Source: Clostridia bacterium
GTDB lineage: Bacteria > Bacillota > Clostridia > Christensenellales > CAG-138
NCBI GenBank assembly: GCA_017451295.1
Contig: JAFSPW010000074.1
Coordinates: 1 to 60,703 of the forward strand
Direction of reading: 5' to 3'
DNA: 60,703 bases
How positions within the stretch are numbered: position 1 is the stretch's first letter; each line of letters begins with the position of its first letter. A model generated the notes under the pieces. It saw nothing but the letters and a program-made list of their open reading frames with translations. It searched no databases and was not told the origin of the DNA. The translations under genes were made by a program, and so were the position numbers. Positions 34,471-42,214 of this stretch are shown piece by piece.

Positions 34471-35757
34471 TTATTCCACCACTTGATACACCCGGCAGGC
34501 GTGGGGCTCGATGACCTCCTGTATGCGGCCTTCCAGCAGCGCCCTCTGCTCCCCGGTCCAAAGCTCCAGGAGCCTGTGCCGTCCGGGCCAAAGGCCGGAG
34601 GCGGCCACCTTCTGCTCCCGATCCGAAAGGTTGAACATGGCCAGATACCGGCGCCCCTCCCCCGCTTCCTCTCCCAGCCACAGGGCAACGTCCTCCGTCC
34701 GCTGGAGCTGCCGCGGCACAATGGCCGGATCCAGCATGCTCAGCACCCGTTCATTGGTGAGAAGGGACAAATCCTGCTCATTCATCAAAGTCAGCTCGCC
34801 CCCAATCATCAACGGAGAGCCAAACAGGCACCACAGGGTCATCATGGTCCGCTGCTCTGCCCGGGTAAAGTTGCTGCTGCGAAGGTGCCCAAAGCCCTTG
34901 CCCACCTTGCCAATGGGCAGCATGTCGCAATCCGGATAGCAGCCCTGTTTCACGAAAGGCGCCCAGGCCTCGCACCGGGAGAACATGTCCTTCAGCAGGG
35001 GCCAGTTGTCCCAAAAATCATCGGTGATGCGCCACATATTGGCGTACTGCTCATAATGGGCTGCCTCCTGCAGCAGGGCCGGACCCGGGGACAGGGACAG
35101 CACAATCTCCCGTCCGCAGCGTTCTATGGCTTTGTGGAGCATTTCCACCTCATGGCGGGCGGAGTAGGGCCTATGGGGGTATAGGTTGGTGTTGCAGATG
35201 TCATCACACTTGATAAAATCCACTCCCCAGGAGGCATACAGCTGCAGCAGAGAATCATAGTAGGCTTGCCCCGCTTCTCCCTCCCGCACACCGTACATAT
35301 CCGGGTTCCAGCCGCAGATGGAGGACGGGTCTGCAATATCCGCCGCCGTCTCCGTCCGGCCCAGAATCTTCATATGCTGCTGAGCCGCCGCCCGGGGAAT
35401 GCCCCGCATGATGTGGATGCCGAACTTCAGGCCAAGGCCATGAACATAGTCCGCCAGGGGACCAAAGCCTTTGCCACCCTTAGCGGAGGGAAACCGCTGT
35501 GGGTCGGGCTGCAGACGGCAGTATTCATCCATATACAGGTGGGAAAAGGGGATATACTGGAACATGTCCCGCTGACTGCCGGCGCCCTGGGCATACCATT
35601 GGATGTCCACTACGATATACTCATAGCCATAGGGCTTGAGACACCGGGCCATAGCATCCGCGTTTTTCTTGACCTGTTCTTCGTTTACGGTGGTGTCGTA
35701 ATAGTCATAGCTGTTCCAGCCCATGGGGGGCCGGGGTGCAAAGGTGTTTTTGTCCAT
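34471..35757 (-). CDS. GH27 glycosidase (alpha-galactosidase or beta-L-arabinopyranosidase)
   Basis: The 428-residue product starts MDKNTFAPRPPMGWNSYDYY at 35757 behind GAGGGAGAAC. GH27 marks: PPMGWNSY at the first strand, nucleophile Asp in WGVDFIKCDD, and acid/base Asp in MWRITDDFWDNW, then the C-terminal beta domain (MFNLSDREQKVAASGL). There is no signal peptide, so it acts on imported sugars. GH27 contains alpha-galactosidases and beta-L-arabinopyranosidases; the arabinan/arabinose setting makes side chains of arabinogalactan a plausible target, but the substrate cannot be read from sequence. Has its own promoter, divergent from araA. Confidence 0.9.
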   Translation of the reverse strand: MDKNTFAPRPPMGWNSYDYYDTTVNEEQVKKNADAMARCLKPYGYEYIVVDIQWYAQGAGSQRDMFQYIPFSHLYMDEYCRLQPDPQRFPSAKGGKGFGPLADYVHGLGLKFGIHIMRGIPRAAAQQHMKILGRTETAADIADPSSICGWNPDMYGVREGEAGQAYYDSLLQLYASWGVDFIKCDDICNTNLYPHRPYSARHEVEMLHKAIERCGREIVLSLSPGPALLQEAAHYEQYANMWRITDDFWDNWPLLKDMFSRCEAWAPFVKQGCYPDCDMLPIGKVGKGFGHLRSSNFTRAEQRTMMTLWCLFGSPLMIGGELTLMNEQDLSLLTNERVLSMLDPAIVPRQLQRTEDVALWLGEEAGEGRRYLAMFNLSDREQKVAASGLWPGRHRLLELWTGEQRALLEGRIQEVIEPHACRVYQVVE

Positions 35758-35790
35758 GTTCTCCCTCGCTGCACTGCTGATAATGCCTCA

Positions 35791-35819
35791 ATTGTACCTG
35801 GGGCACGGGTCATCGTCAA
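35791..35819 (-). promoter_or_regulatory. Promoter of GH27 gene
   Basis: Minus strand TTGACG (35814-35819), 17 bp, TACAAT (35791-35796), 34 bp before the start at 35757. Confidence 0.75.
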
Positions 35820-35853
35820 GCCGAATTTTAGTCCCTTTTTGTGTCGAAATGTC

Positions 35854-35882
35854 TTGCGCTCCAGGGGCAAATCTCCTATAAT
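35854..35882 (+). promoter_or_regulatory. Promoter of araA
   Basis: TTGCGC (35854-35859), 17 bp, perfect TATAAT (35877-35882). The overlapping ATATAAACAG (35881-35890) is also found in the left arm of the 29649-29663 inverted repeat, and CTGTTT (35917-35922) lies in inverted orientation downstream. Confidence 0.75.
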
Positions 35883-35938
35883 ATAAACAGGATATCTTGC
35901 GTAGGCAAGAATATTACTGTTTTGTGCGAGGTGAAAGT

Positions 35939-37402
35939 ATGCAGCGCGAATTTTGGTTTATCGTGGGCAGCCAGTTTCTCTATGGACAGGAAGTCCTGGA
36001 CACCGTGGATGCCCGGGCAAAGGAAATGGCGGCGGAACTGAGCAAGGTCCTCCCCTATCCTCTCGTATATAAGGTCACCGCTAAGACCAACAAGGAAATC
36101 ACCGAGACGGTGAAGGAAGCCAACTATTGCGACCAGTGTGCCGGTATCGTCACCTGGTGCCACACCTTCTCCCCCAGCAAGATGTGGATCGACGGCCTTA
36201 GGGATTTGCAGAAGCCCTGGTGCCATCTGGCCACCCAGTACAACAAGGAGATTCCCAACGAGGAAATCGACATGGACTTCATGAACCTGAACCAGGCCGC
36301 CCACGGCGACCGGGAGCATGGCTTCATCGGTGCAAGGCTGCGCAAGCCCCGGAAGGTCATCGCCGGTTACTGGCAGGATGAGAAGGTTCATAAGCGCCTT
36401 TCCGACTGGATGAAGGCCGCCATCGGCGTGGCTGCCAGCAAGGAAATGAAGGTCATGCGCTTTGGCGACAACATGCGGGAAGTGGCCGTCACCGAAGGCG
36501 ACAAGGTGGAAGCCCAGATTAAGCTCGGCTGGCAGGTGAACACCTGGGCCGTGGGCGATCTGGTGAAAGAGATGGGCAAGGTTACCGAGGCGGAAATCGA
36601 TGCTCTGGTGGCTGAATATGAAGCGAGTTACGACATCGCTACCGACAACACCGCCGCCATCCGTTACCAGGCCAAGGAAGAGATTGCCATGAAGAAGATG
36701 ATGGATCGGGAGGGCTGCAAGGCTTTCTCCAACACCTTCCAGGATCTCTATGGCATGGAGCAGCTGCCCGGCCTCGCCTCCCAGCACCTGATGGCGCAGG
36801 GCTACGGCTACGGCGGCGAAGGCGACTGGAAGGTCTCCGCCATGACCTCCATTCTCAAGGCCATGGGCGAAAACGGCAACGGCGCTTCCGGCTTTATGGA
36901 GGACTACACCTATCATATGGTGGAAGGCCAGGAGTATTCCCTGGGTGCCCACATGCTGGAGGTTTGCCCCTCCCTGGCCGCCGATAAACCCCGGATTGAG
37001 ACCCATCACCTGGGCATCGGTATGAACCGGAAGGACCCCGCCCGTCTGGTCTTTGAAGGCAAGGCCGGCAAGGGTATCGTAACTAGCCTCATCGACATGG
37101 GCGGCCGTCTGCGCCTCATCGTCCAGGATATCGAGGCCGTGAAGCCCATCCTGCCCATGCCCAACCTGCCCGTGGCCCGTGTCATGTGGCGGGCTATGCC
37201 GGATCTCACCACCGGTGTGGAGTGCTGGATTATGGCCGGCGGCGCCCACCACACCGTCCTCTCCTACGACGTTTCCGCTGAAATGCTGCGGGATTGGGCC
37301 CGGATGATGGACATTGAGTTTGTCCACATCGACAAGGACACCACCCCCGAAAAGCTCGAAGAAGAGCTGATGGTCAAGGACCTGATTTGGAAGCTGAAAT
37401 AA
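35939..37402 (+). CDS. araA: L-arabinose isomerase AraA
   Basis: Start is the ATG at 35939 (MQREFWFIVGSQFLYGQEVL) after GAGGTGA; 487 residues, close to the family length. Conserved segments include VTWCHTFSPSKMWI, the metal-binding Glu/His region (MEDYTYHM ... ETHHLGIG) and GGAHHT near the end. AraA converts L-arabinose to L-ribulose in the cytoplasm and often also D-galactose to tagatose. No araB or araD follows; the gene is a single unit with its own promoter and terminator. Confidence 0.97.
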   Translation: MQREFWFIVGSQFLYGQEVLDTVDARAKEMAAELSKVLPYPLVYKVTAKTNKEITETVKEANYCDQCAGIVTWCHTFSPSKMWIDGLRDLQKPWCHLATQYNKEIPNEEIDMDFMNLNQAAHGDREHGFIGARLRKPRKVIAGYWQDEKVHKRLSDWMKAAIGVAASKEMKVMRFGDNMREVAVTEGDKVEAQIKLGWQVNTWAVGDLVKEMGKVTEAEIDALVAEYEASYDIATDNTAAIRYQAKEEIAMKKMMDREGCKAFSNTFQDLYGMEQLPGLASQHLMAQGYGYGGEGDWKVSAMTSILKAMGENGNGASGFMEDYTYHMVEGQEYSLGAHMLEVCPSLAADKPRIETHHLGIGMNRKDPARLVFEGKAGKGIVTSLIDMGGRLRLIVQDIEAVKPILPMPNLPVARVMWRAMPDLTTGVECWIMAGGAHHTVLSYDVSAEMLRDWARMMDIEFVHIDKDTTPEKLEEELMVKDLIWKLK

Positions 37403-37409
37403 CCCCCGC

Positions 37410-37447
37410 ACACCCCGCAGGGCTGCCGCATTGGCAGCCCTGTTTGT
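37410..37447. repeat. Left copy of 38-bp terminator repeat flanking the Mrr gene
   Basis: Copy A of a direct repeat; copy B is at 38543-38580, with 35 of 38 positions identical. It includes the complete araA terminator hairpin CAGGGCTGCC (37418-37427), loop GCATT, GGCAGCCCTG (37433-37442) and TTTGT. Confidence 0.9.
37418..37447 (+). terminator. Terminator of araA
   Basis: Perfect 10-bp stem (37418-37427 with 37433-37442), 5-nt loop, followed by TTTGTATAT. It ends 40 bp beyond the araA stop. Confidence 0.85.
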
Positions 37448-37472
37448 ATATAACAATACTGCCTTTTTCTAT

Positions 37473-37501
37473 TTGAAAGCTTCTGTCTCCTATGCTATAA
37501 T
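37473..37501 (+). promoter_or_regulatory. Promoter of Mrr-type endonuclease gene
   Basis: TTGAAA (37473-37478), 17 bp, perfect TATAAT (37496-37501), 38 bp before the start at 37539. So the gene is a self-contained transcription unit. Confidence 0.85.
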
Positions 37502-37538
37502 TTCATATCATGTGATTGCCTATCAAAGGAGAATGAAA

Positions 37539-38531
37539 ATGCCAAAGAGCGATGATTATCGAAACATATGGGGAATTCACACAAAGGACGACACATTGTT
37601 TCTCAAAGGCAATGTTATCGCCATTGGCTGGAAAAAAATGGGTGACCTTTCCCTTATCGCCCCTAACCGTGAAGCATTTAAGGAAAAATACGAATTGACC
37701 TTTCCTGATGCAAAAAAGGGCAGTATAGCTACTGGTGCCGGAATGCTATACCGTTTTTGCTGTGAAGTGCAGGTAGGAGATTATGTTGTTTACCCCTCCA
37801 AGAGTAATCGCCAAATCAATCTTGGTGTAATCGAAAGCGGCTACATCTATGACACTTCGCATTACGAATATGTTCAATTACACAAAGTGAAATGGCTAAA
37901 GCACTTGCCCCGCACGCTATTCTCTCAAGGAGCGCTGTACGAAGTAGGCTCCGCCTTGTCATTCTTCGCCATCAAAAACTATGCAGACGAGTTTATCGCT
38001 GCGCTCGATGCGAAAACACTTCCCATGGAAATCGAAGATGAAACAGTCTCTTCAACTGCCGATGAAATAATTGAAAGCACTCGTGATTTCATATTGAAAG
38101 AGCTTAGCAGGCAGCTAAAAGGATATGAACTTGAAGAATTCGTAGCGGATCTATTAAGAGCGATGGGCTACCGCACCACCATTTCTCCCCATGGTGGAGA
38201 CAGTGGAATCGACATAACTGCATATAAAGATGAACTTCCGCCCAGAATACTCGTCCAAGTAAAGAGTCAGGACAATGACATTAAGGAAACAACCATTCAA
38301 TCCCTTAAAGGTGCCATGCGCGAAGGTGACTATGGTCTGTTTGTCACCCTTTCCAGCTATACTAAAAACGCAAAACGGTATCTAGAAAACACTCCCATTA
38401 TTAGAGGAATAAATGGATCTGAATTGGTAGATTTAGTCCTTAAATACTATAAGGCCTTGTCTGAGCGTTTTCGGAAACTTATACCGTTACGAATGGTGTA
38501 TATTCCTGTTCCAAGTGACGAACACGAATAA
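37539..38531 (+). CDS. Mrr-type restriction endonuclease with N-terminal reader-like domain
   Basis: Start is the ATG at 37539 (MPKSDDYRNIWGIHTKDDTL), eight bases after AAAGGAG; 330 residues. Residues about 8-150 form a domain like those in restriction-system proteins (FLKGNVIAIGWKKMGDLS, VQVGDYVVYPSK, NLGVIESGYIYD) that resembles EVE/PUA-like modified-base readers. A helical linker leads to the Mrr PD-(D/E)xK nuclease at about 195-330: GYELEEFVADLLRAMGY, HGGDSGIDI (D221, D225) and ILVQVKSQ (Q240-K242). No methyltransferase partner is present, as expected for type IV enzymes that attack modified foreign DNA. Base use is visibly A/T richer than araA, and the gene sits between two copies of the araA terminator, implying acquisition. 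Confidence 0.9.
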   Translation: MPKSDDYRNIWGIHTKDDTLFLKGNVIAIGWKKMGDLSLIAPNREAFKEKYELTFPDAKKGSIATGAGMLYRFCCEVQVGDYVVYPSKSNRQINLGVIESGYIYDTSHYEYVQLHKVKWLKHLPRTLFSQGALYEVGSALSFFAIKNYADEFIAALDAKTLPMEIEDETVSSTADEIIESTRDFILKELSRQLKGYELEEFVADLLRAMGYRTTISPHGGDSGIDITAYKDELPPRILVQVKSQDNDIKETTIQSLKGAMREGDYGLFVTLSSYTKNAKRYLENTPIIRGINGSELVDLVLKYYKALSERFRKLIPLRMVYIPVPSDEHE

Positions 38532-38542
38532 ATGGCTTAAAT

Positions 38543-38580
38543 ACACCCCACAGGGCTGTCGCATTGGCAGCCCTGTTTTT
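38543..38580. repeat. Right copy of 38-bp terminator repeat flanking the Mrr gene
   Basis: Copy B of the direct repeat (see 37410-37447). Hairpin CAGGGCTGTC / GGCAGCCCTG, 5-nt loop GCATT, then TTTTTG. One stem position differs (C to T), leaving a G-T wobble. Confidence 0.9.
38551..38580 (+). terminator. Terminator of Mrr gene
   Basis: CAGGGCTGTC (38551-38560) pairs with GGCAGCCCTG (38566-38575) with one wobble, followed by TTTTT. Near-duplicate of the araA terminator. Confidence 0.85.
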
Positions 38581-38624
38581 GCGTAAAAAGATGGGTTTTG
38601 GAGATGGTTTCAAACTTGATAAAA

Positions 38625-38710
38625 TGAAGTCGCCCCAGCTTATCATTACTTCGACCCTTCGTTAGCGAAGCGTCTTCATTGCCTCATTGGTCCCTCAGGG
38701 GTGACTTCAT
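38625..38710. repeat. Palindromic intergenic element with AATGAAG-type arms
   Basis: AATGAAGTCGCCCC (38625-38638) and GGGGTGACTTCATT (38697-38710) are inverted 14-mers with one mismatch. Inside is a second hairpin, CTTCG-TTAG-CGAAG, and further copies of the TTCATT/CATTGCCTCATT motif. It looks like a compound REP/MITE-like structured repeat, as seen in gut Firmicutes intergenic regions. Confidence 0.6.
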
Positions 38711-38712
38711 TG

Positions 38713-38742
38713 AAAAAAGCACTGCAAAGCAGTGCTTTTTTT
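38713..38742 (-). terminator. Bidirectional terminator after tRNA-Trp
   Basis: AGCACTGC (38718-38725), loop AAA, GCAGTGCT (38729-38736), with A-run before and T-run after, so it works on either strand. It lies 2 bp beyond the tRNA 3' end. Confidence 0.85.
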
Positions 38743-38743
38743 C

Positions 38744-38817
38744 TGGCAGGGGCAGTAAGATTCGAACTCACAAGAACGGTTTTGGAGACCGCTATGTTAC
38801 CATTACATCATGCCCCT
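38744..38817 (-). tRNA. trnW: tRNA-Trp (anticodon CCA)
   Basis: Minus-strand cloverleaf: acceptor AGGGGCA/TGCCCCT, D-arm ATGT-AATGGTA-ACAT, anticodon stem GCGGT/ACCGT with loop CTCCAAA (anticodon CCA at positions 34-36), variable loop, T-arm GTGAG-TTCGAAT-CTTAC, discriminator G and an encoded CCA end. 74 nt. It has a strong promoter and a terminator, so it is a single-gene unit reading UGG. Confidence 0.96.
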
Positions 38818-38843
38818 ATATGTGCTATTTCGGCAACAGATGC

Positions 38844-38872
38844 AGTATAGCACACCCAAGCGCCGTTGTCAA
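38844..38872 (-). promoter_or_regulatory. Promoter of tRNA-Trp
   Basis: Minus strand consensus TTGACA (38867-38872), 17 bp, TATACT (38844-38849), placed about 27 bp before the tRNA 5' end. Confidence 0.85.
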
Positions 38873-38912
38873 ACGAATTGTAAAAGAAATGGAGAGAAAG
38901 AAGCGCTGCGCT

Positions 38913-39449
38913 TCATATCTGCTGCAAGAAGCCGATCATCTTGATCCCGGACAAAACGGCTCCGATCAGAAACAGAAGGCTCAGAAGGACACCTAACGCT
39001 GCGTTCAGCTTTCGGCCGCTGACCTTGGGCCGCCGGATGGCGAGGACGGTCATGTTGAGAAAGCTGATCGCCCCCATCAACAGAAGCAGGGTGAACCCGC
39101 TCGTCAGAACGATGGCTTCATTCAGGTTGCCCGCCTGCAAATGGATGAGTCTCGTATCGATCGTATAGCTTGCCTCGCCCAGGGGTTCCGTGAGAAGCAG
39201 AATGCCATGGACCAACATGGTGATGGCGCTCAAGACGTATGCGCCAAGTCCCAGCAGCGACAGCTTGTTCCTGTTCGTCTTTTTGTTCTTCCTCTTGCCC
39301 GCCAGCGGATCGCTTTGGTCGATCAGTATCCTTGCGGCGATGGGATTGCGGATAACGAGAAAACCTTTGACCAGCTGGTTTGGGTCATAGGCAGCGTTTC
39401 CCCTGGCAATCAGAAGAAACACAAGATACAGCAAGGGCAAGGATCGCAT
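38913..39449 (-). CDS. Putative membrane protein with four helices
   Basis: The 178-residue product starts MRSLPLLYLVFLLIARGNAA at 39449 behind AAGGAGG. Membrane helices are visible near the N-terminus, at LLGLGAYVLSAITMLVHGIL, at IVLTSGFTLLLLMGAISFLN and at LGVLLSLLFLIGAVLSGIKM, with a basic loop GKRKNKKTNRNK between the first two. No family is recognised. It follows the dipeptidase gene by 13 bp and is probably co-transcribed with it. Confidence 0.8.
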   Translation of the reverse strand: MRSLPLLYLVFLLIARGNAAYDPNQLVKGFLVIRNPIAARILIDQSDPLAGKRKNKKTNRNKLSLLGLGAYVLSAITMLVHGILLLTEPLGEASYTIDTRLIHLQAGNLNEAIVLTSGFTLLLLMGAISFLNMTVLAIRRPKVSGRKLNAALGVLLSLLFLIGAVLSGIKMIGFLQQI

Positions 39450-39462
39450 TATGCTGGCCTCC

Positions 39463-40389
39463 TTAAACGAATTGTGACAAATACCGGTGCAAATTCCAGT
39501 AGGCGATGCGGGAGACTTGCTCCTCGTTGAAGCCGGCTTTGAGCAGCGCCTGGCACAGAGCCGGGAAATCGGCCCCGTTTTTCAGGTCCTTTGGATAGGT
39601 GCTCATGCCGTCAAAGTCGGACCCGAAGCAGCAGCAGTCCACCCCGCCGATGCTGACGATGTGGAGGATGTGCCTGACGATGTCGTCGATGCAGGCCAGC
39701 TTGTTTTCCGTCAGCTGGGGAGCATAGAAGTTCACGCCGATAACGCCTCCCTGCAGGGCGATGTCCCGAATCAAATCGTCCGGCAGGCAGCGGGGAGAAT
39801 CCTTCAACGCCCTGGCGTTGCTGTGGGAGGCGAAGATGGGGCAGGTGGAAATCTCCAGCGCATCCCGGATGCCCTGGTCCGACAGGTGGCTCACATCCAT
39901 GGCCACCCCCAGGCGGTTCATCTCCCGCAGCATCTCCAGGCCCAGGAGGGTCAACCCCTTCTGTCGCCGAGCCATGGCGGCACCGGCCAGCTCATTGTTC
40001 TCGTTCCATGTCATGGTCATGGCCCGAACTCCCAGCTCGTGGAAGATGCGAAGCATGGCCAAACTCCCCTCGCAGACCTCTCCCCCTTCGATGGTGAGGA
40101 CCGTGGCAATCTTATCGCCCTGGGGGTCAAAGTCCCTGGTGAAGGGGACCAGGGCGGGGTTTCCAGCCAGCATCCGTTTATAGCAGTCCACCATGGTGAG
40201 CCCCTGCTGCAGCGGCGGAGTCCGCAGCTTTTGGTCGTACCAGACGGCAAACAGCTGCAGCTTCACATTCCCCTTTTGCATATAGGGCAAATGTACCACC
40301 TGCTCCCGGCGCAGGGTGTTAAGGTCGTAGCCATACTCCATGGCGCCATAGAGAAAGTCACAATGGGCATCGGCAATGGGAAAGGGCAT
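39463..40389 (-). CDS. Membrane dipeptidase-like peptidase M19
   Basis: The 308-residue product starts MPFPIADAHCDFLYG at the ATG at 40389 behind AGGAGA. Metal-binding motifs of M19 dipeptidases are visible: DAHCD at the N-terminus, the bridging Glu in TIEGGE, the His in DVSHLSD and FASHSNARAL, and GSDFDG near the end. The family hydrolyses dipeptides, including some with D-residues. No signal peptide, so likely cytoplasmic. Followed by the four-helix protein. A longer reading to 40464 runs into the rny terminator and is unlikely. Confidence 0.93.
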   Translation of the reverse strand: MPFPIADAHCDFLYGAMEYGYDLNTLRREQVVHLPYMQKGNVKLQLFAVWYDQKLRTPPLQQGLTMVDCYKRMLAGNPALVPFTRDFDPQGDKIATVLTIEGGEVCEGSLAMLRIFHELGVRAMTMTWNENNELAGAAMARRQKGLTLLGLEMLREMNRLGVAMDVSHLSDQGIRDALEISTCPIFASHSNARALKDSPRCLPDDLIRDIALQGGVIGVNFYAPQLTENKLACIDDIVRHILHIVSIGGVDCCCFGSDFDGMSTYPKDLKNGADFPALCQALLKAGFNEEQVSRIAYWNLHRYLSQFV

Positions 40390-40415
40390 TTGTATATCTC
40401 CTGTTCTAATCCTGC

Positions 40416-40439
40416 AAAAAAGGGGCCATGACGGCCCCT
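40416..40439 (-). terminator. Terminator of rny
   Basis: Minus strand AGGGGCC (40433-40439) pairs with GGCCCCT (40421-40427), 5-nt loop, followed by TTTTT. It begins 14 bp after the rny stop. Confidence 0.85.
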
Positions 40440-40453
40440 GTTGCGCTGTATGG

Positions 40454-41992
40454 TTATTTGGCAATCTCGGTGGTCCGGGTCTCCCGAATCACGTTCACCT
40501 TGATTTGGCCCGGATACTCCATCTCGTTCTCAATCCGCTTGGCGATATCCTTTGCCAGCAGGATGGTGTCCGCATCGCTGACCTTCTCGGGCTTGACGAT
40601 GATACGCACTTCCCGACCGGCCTGGATGGCATAGGAGGTATCCACGCCATCGAAGGAGTTGGCAATCTCTTCCAGCTTCTCCAAACGCTTGATGTAGGTC
40701 TCCAGGGTCTCTCTGCGTGCGCCGGGGCGGGCGGCGGAGATGGCATCTGCGGCCTGGACCAGCACGGCTTCCAGGGTCTGGGGCTCCACATCGTTGTGGT
40801 GGGCCATGATGCAATGGATGACCTGGTTGTTCTCCCGATACTTCTTGGCAAGGTCTGCGCCAATCTCCACGTGGGAACCCTCCACCTCGTGGTCGATGGA
40901 CTTGCCGATATCATGGAGCAAGCCGGCCCGGGTGGCAAGAGCCACGTTGGCGCCCACTTCGGCGGCCATAATACCGGCCAGGTGAGCCACCTCGATGGAG
41001 TGGTTCAGCACGTTCTGGCCATAACTGGTACGGTACTTCATGCGGCCCAGATAGCGAATGAGCTCGTGATGCAGACCATGGACCCCAACCTCCAGCACGG
41101 CGGCCTCTCCGGCCTCCCGAATCTGGTTGCTGACCTCCTTCTTGGCCTTCTCCACCATCTCCTCGATGCGAGCCGGATGGATGCGCCCGTCCATAATCAG
41201 CTTTTCAAGGGCAATCCGGGCAATCTCCCGGCGGACCGGGTCGAAAGCGGAAAGGATGACGGCCTCGGGCGTATCGTCGATAATCAAATCTACACCGGTG
41301 GCGGTTTCCAGAGCACGGATATTCCGGCCCTCACGGCCGATGATGCGGCCCTTCATTTCATCATTCGGCAGGGGCACCACGGAAACGGTGGCTTCCGCCA
41401 CATGGTCGGCGGCGCAGCGCTGAATGGCCAGGGTGACGATGTTCCGGGCCTTCCGGTCTGCCTCCTCCTTGGTCTTCTGCTCGATATCCCGCAGCAGAAT
41501 GGCGGCATCGTGGCGGGCTTCCTCCTCCACCCGCTGCAGCAGCATCTCCTTGGCGGACTCCGCCGTGAGGCCGGAGATACGCTCCAGCTCCGTCTGCTGC
41601 TCCACAATCAGCTCCTCCACCTTGGCTTCCCGCTGGTCCACCTTGGCGGTACGCTGGTTCAGGGCTTGCTCCCTGGCTTCCACGGCTTCAATCTTTTTGT
41701 CCAGGGACTCCTCCCGCTGGAACAGGCGGCGCTCCGTCCGCTGCAGCTCGCTTCGACGGTCCCGGTTCTCCTTTTCGGCCTCGGTACGAAGCTTATAAAT
41801 CTCCTCCTTGGCTTCCAGTTCCTTCTCCTTGCGAATCTCGTCCGCCTTATGCTGGGCTTCCTCCAGCATGGCCTTCACGGCATCCTCGGCCTTGGCAATC
41901 TTTGCTTCCGCCACATGCTTGCGGTACAGATACCCTGCCAATGCGAACACAACAGCCACCGCCGCAGCGGCGACATACATCCACCAATGCAT
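40454..41992 (-). CDS. rny: Ribonuclease Y
   Basis: The 512-residue product starts [20 protein letters not shown] at the ATG at 41992 after GGGGGA. Order: one N-terminal membrane helix, a long charged coiled coil (about 25-200), a KH domain ([20 protein letters not shown]) and an HD domain ([17 protein letters not shown]). RNase Y is the membrane-bound endonuclease that starts mRNA decay in Firmicutes. The gene has a consensus promoter about 170 bp upstream and a long leader with repeats, which may allow self-control. Confidence 0.97.
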   Translation of the reverse strand: MHWWMYVAAAAVAVVFALAGYLYRKHVAEAKIAKAEDAVKAMLEEAQHKADEIRKEKELEAKEEIYKLRTEAEKENRDRRSELQRTERRLFQREESLDKKIEAVEAREQALNQRTAKVDQREAKVEELIVEQQTELERISGLTAESAKEMLLQRVEEEARHDAAILLRDIEQKTKEEADRKARNIVTLAIQRCAADHVAEATVSVVPLPNDEMKGRIIGREGRNIRALETATGVDLIIDDTPEAVILSAFDPVRREIARIALEKLIMDGRIHPARIEEMVEKAKKEVSNQIREAGEAAVLEVGVHGLHHELIRYLGRMKYRTSYGQNVLNHSIEVAHLAGIMAAEVGANVALATRAGLLHDIGKSIDHEVEGSHVEIGADLAKKYRENNQVIHCIMAHHNDVEPQTLEAVLVQAADAISAARPGARRETLETYIKRLEKLEEIANSFDGVDTSYAIQAGREVRIIVKPEKVSDADTILLAKDIAKRIENEMEYPGQIKVNVIRETRTTEIAK

Positions 41993-42020
41993 CTTTATTC
42001 CCCCATCTATAAGAATATAA

Positions 42021-42040
42021 CCGGGCAAACGCCCGGCTAC
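42021..42040 (-). other. Hairpin in rny leader
   Basis: CCGGGC and GCCCGG arms (about 42022-42038) around a 4-nt loop, followed on the minus strand by TTATATTCTT. It lies about 30 nt before the rny start and could be a weak attenuator or protective stem. Confidence 0.45.
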
Positions 42041-42159
42041 AAAGATTCCATCATAAGTTGTATATATTCGCTGTATATGCAAAAAGCACAATGGTCCTGT
42101 ATCTTCAGCTTGTATATATCTATGAATGAACGCACCGAGCGTGCAGATTACTTAAAAAT

Positions 42160-42188
42160 ATTATACGATTCTCCCCTAAAGCTGTCAA
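42160..42188 (-). promoter_or_regulatory. Consensus promoter of rny
   Basis: Minus strand TTGACA (42183-42188), 17 bp, TATAAT (42160-42165): a perfect sigma-A match. The transcript would carry a leader of about 160 nt. Confidence 0.9.
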
Positions 42189-42214
42189 GCGTTTTCCCCT
42201 GAATATTGTATGAT

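Larger units (their letters stand above)
38532..38912. other. 381-bp gene-free stretch holding terminator, palindromic repeat, tRNA-Trp and promoter
   Basis: No protein-coding gene is supported here. In order it holds the Mrr terminator (38551-38580), a palindromic element (38625-38710), a bidirectional terminator (38718-38736), tRNA-Trp (38744-38817, minus) and the tRNA promoter (38844-38872). Confidence 0.85.

Noticed and set aside
35876..37456. 526-codon minus-strand open frame
   Set aside because: Antisense shadow of araA.
38625..38710. Possible CRISPR-like array because of recurring TTCATT units
   Set aside because: Units are short, irregular and inverted; no spacer pattern and no cas genes.
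42189..42214. Terminator for polC
   Set aside because: A short CTGAAT/ATTCAG inverted repeat is present nearby but there is no T-tract.
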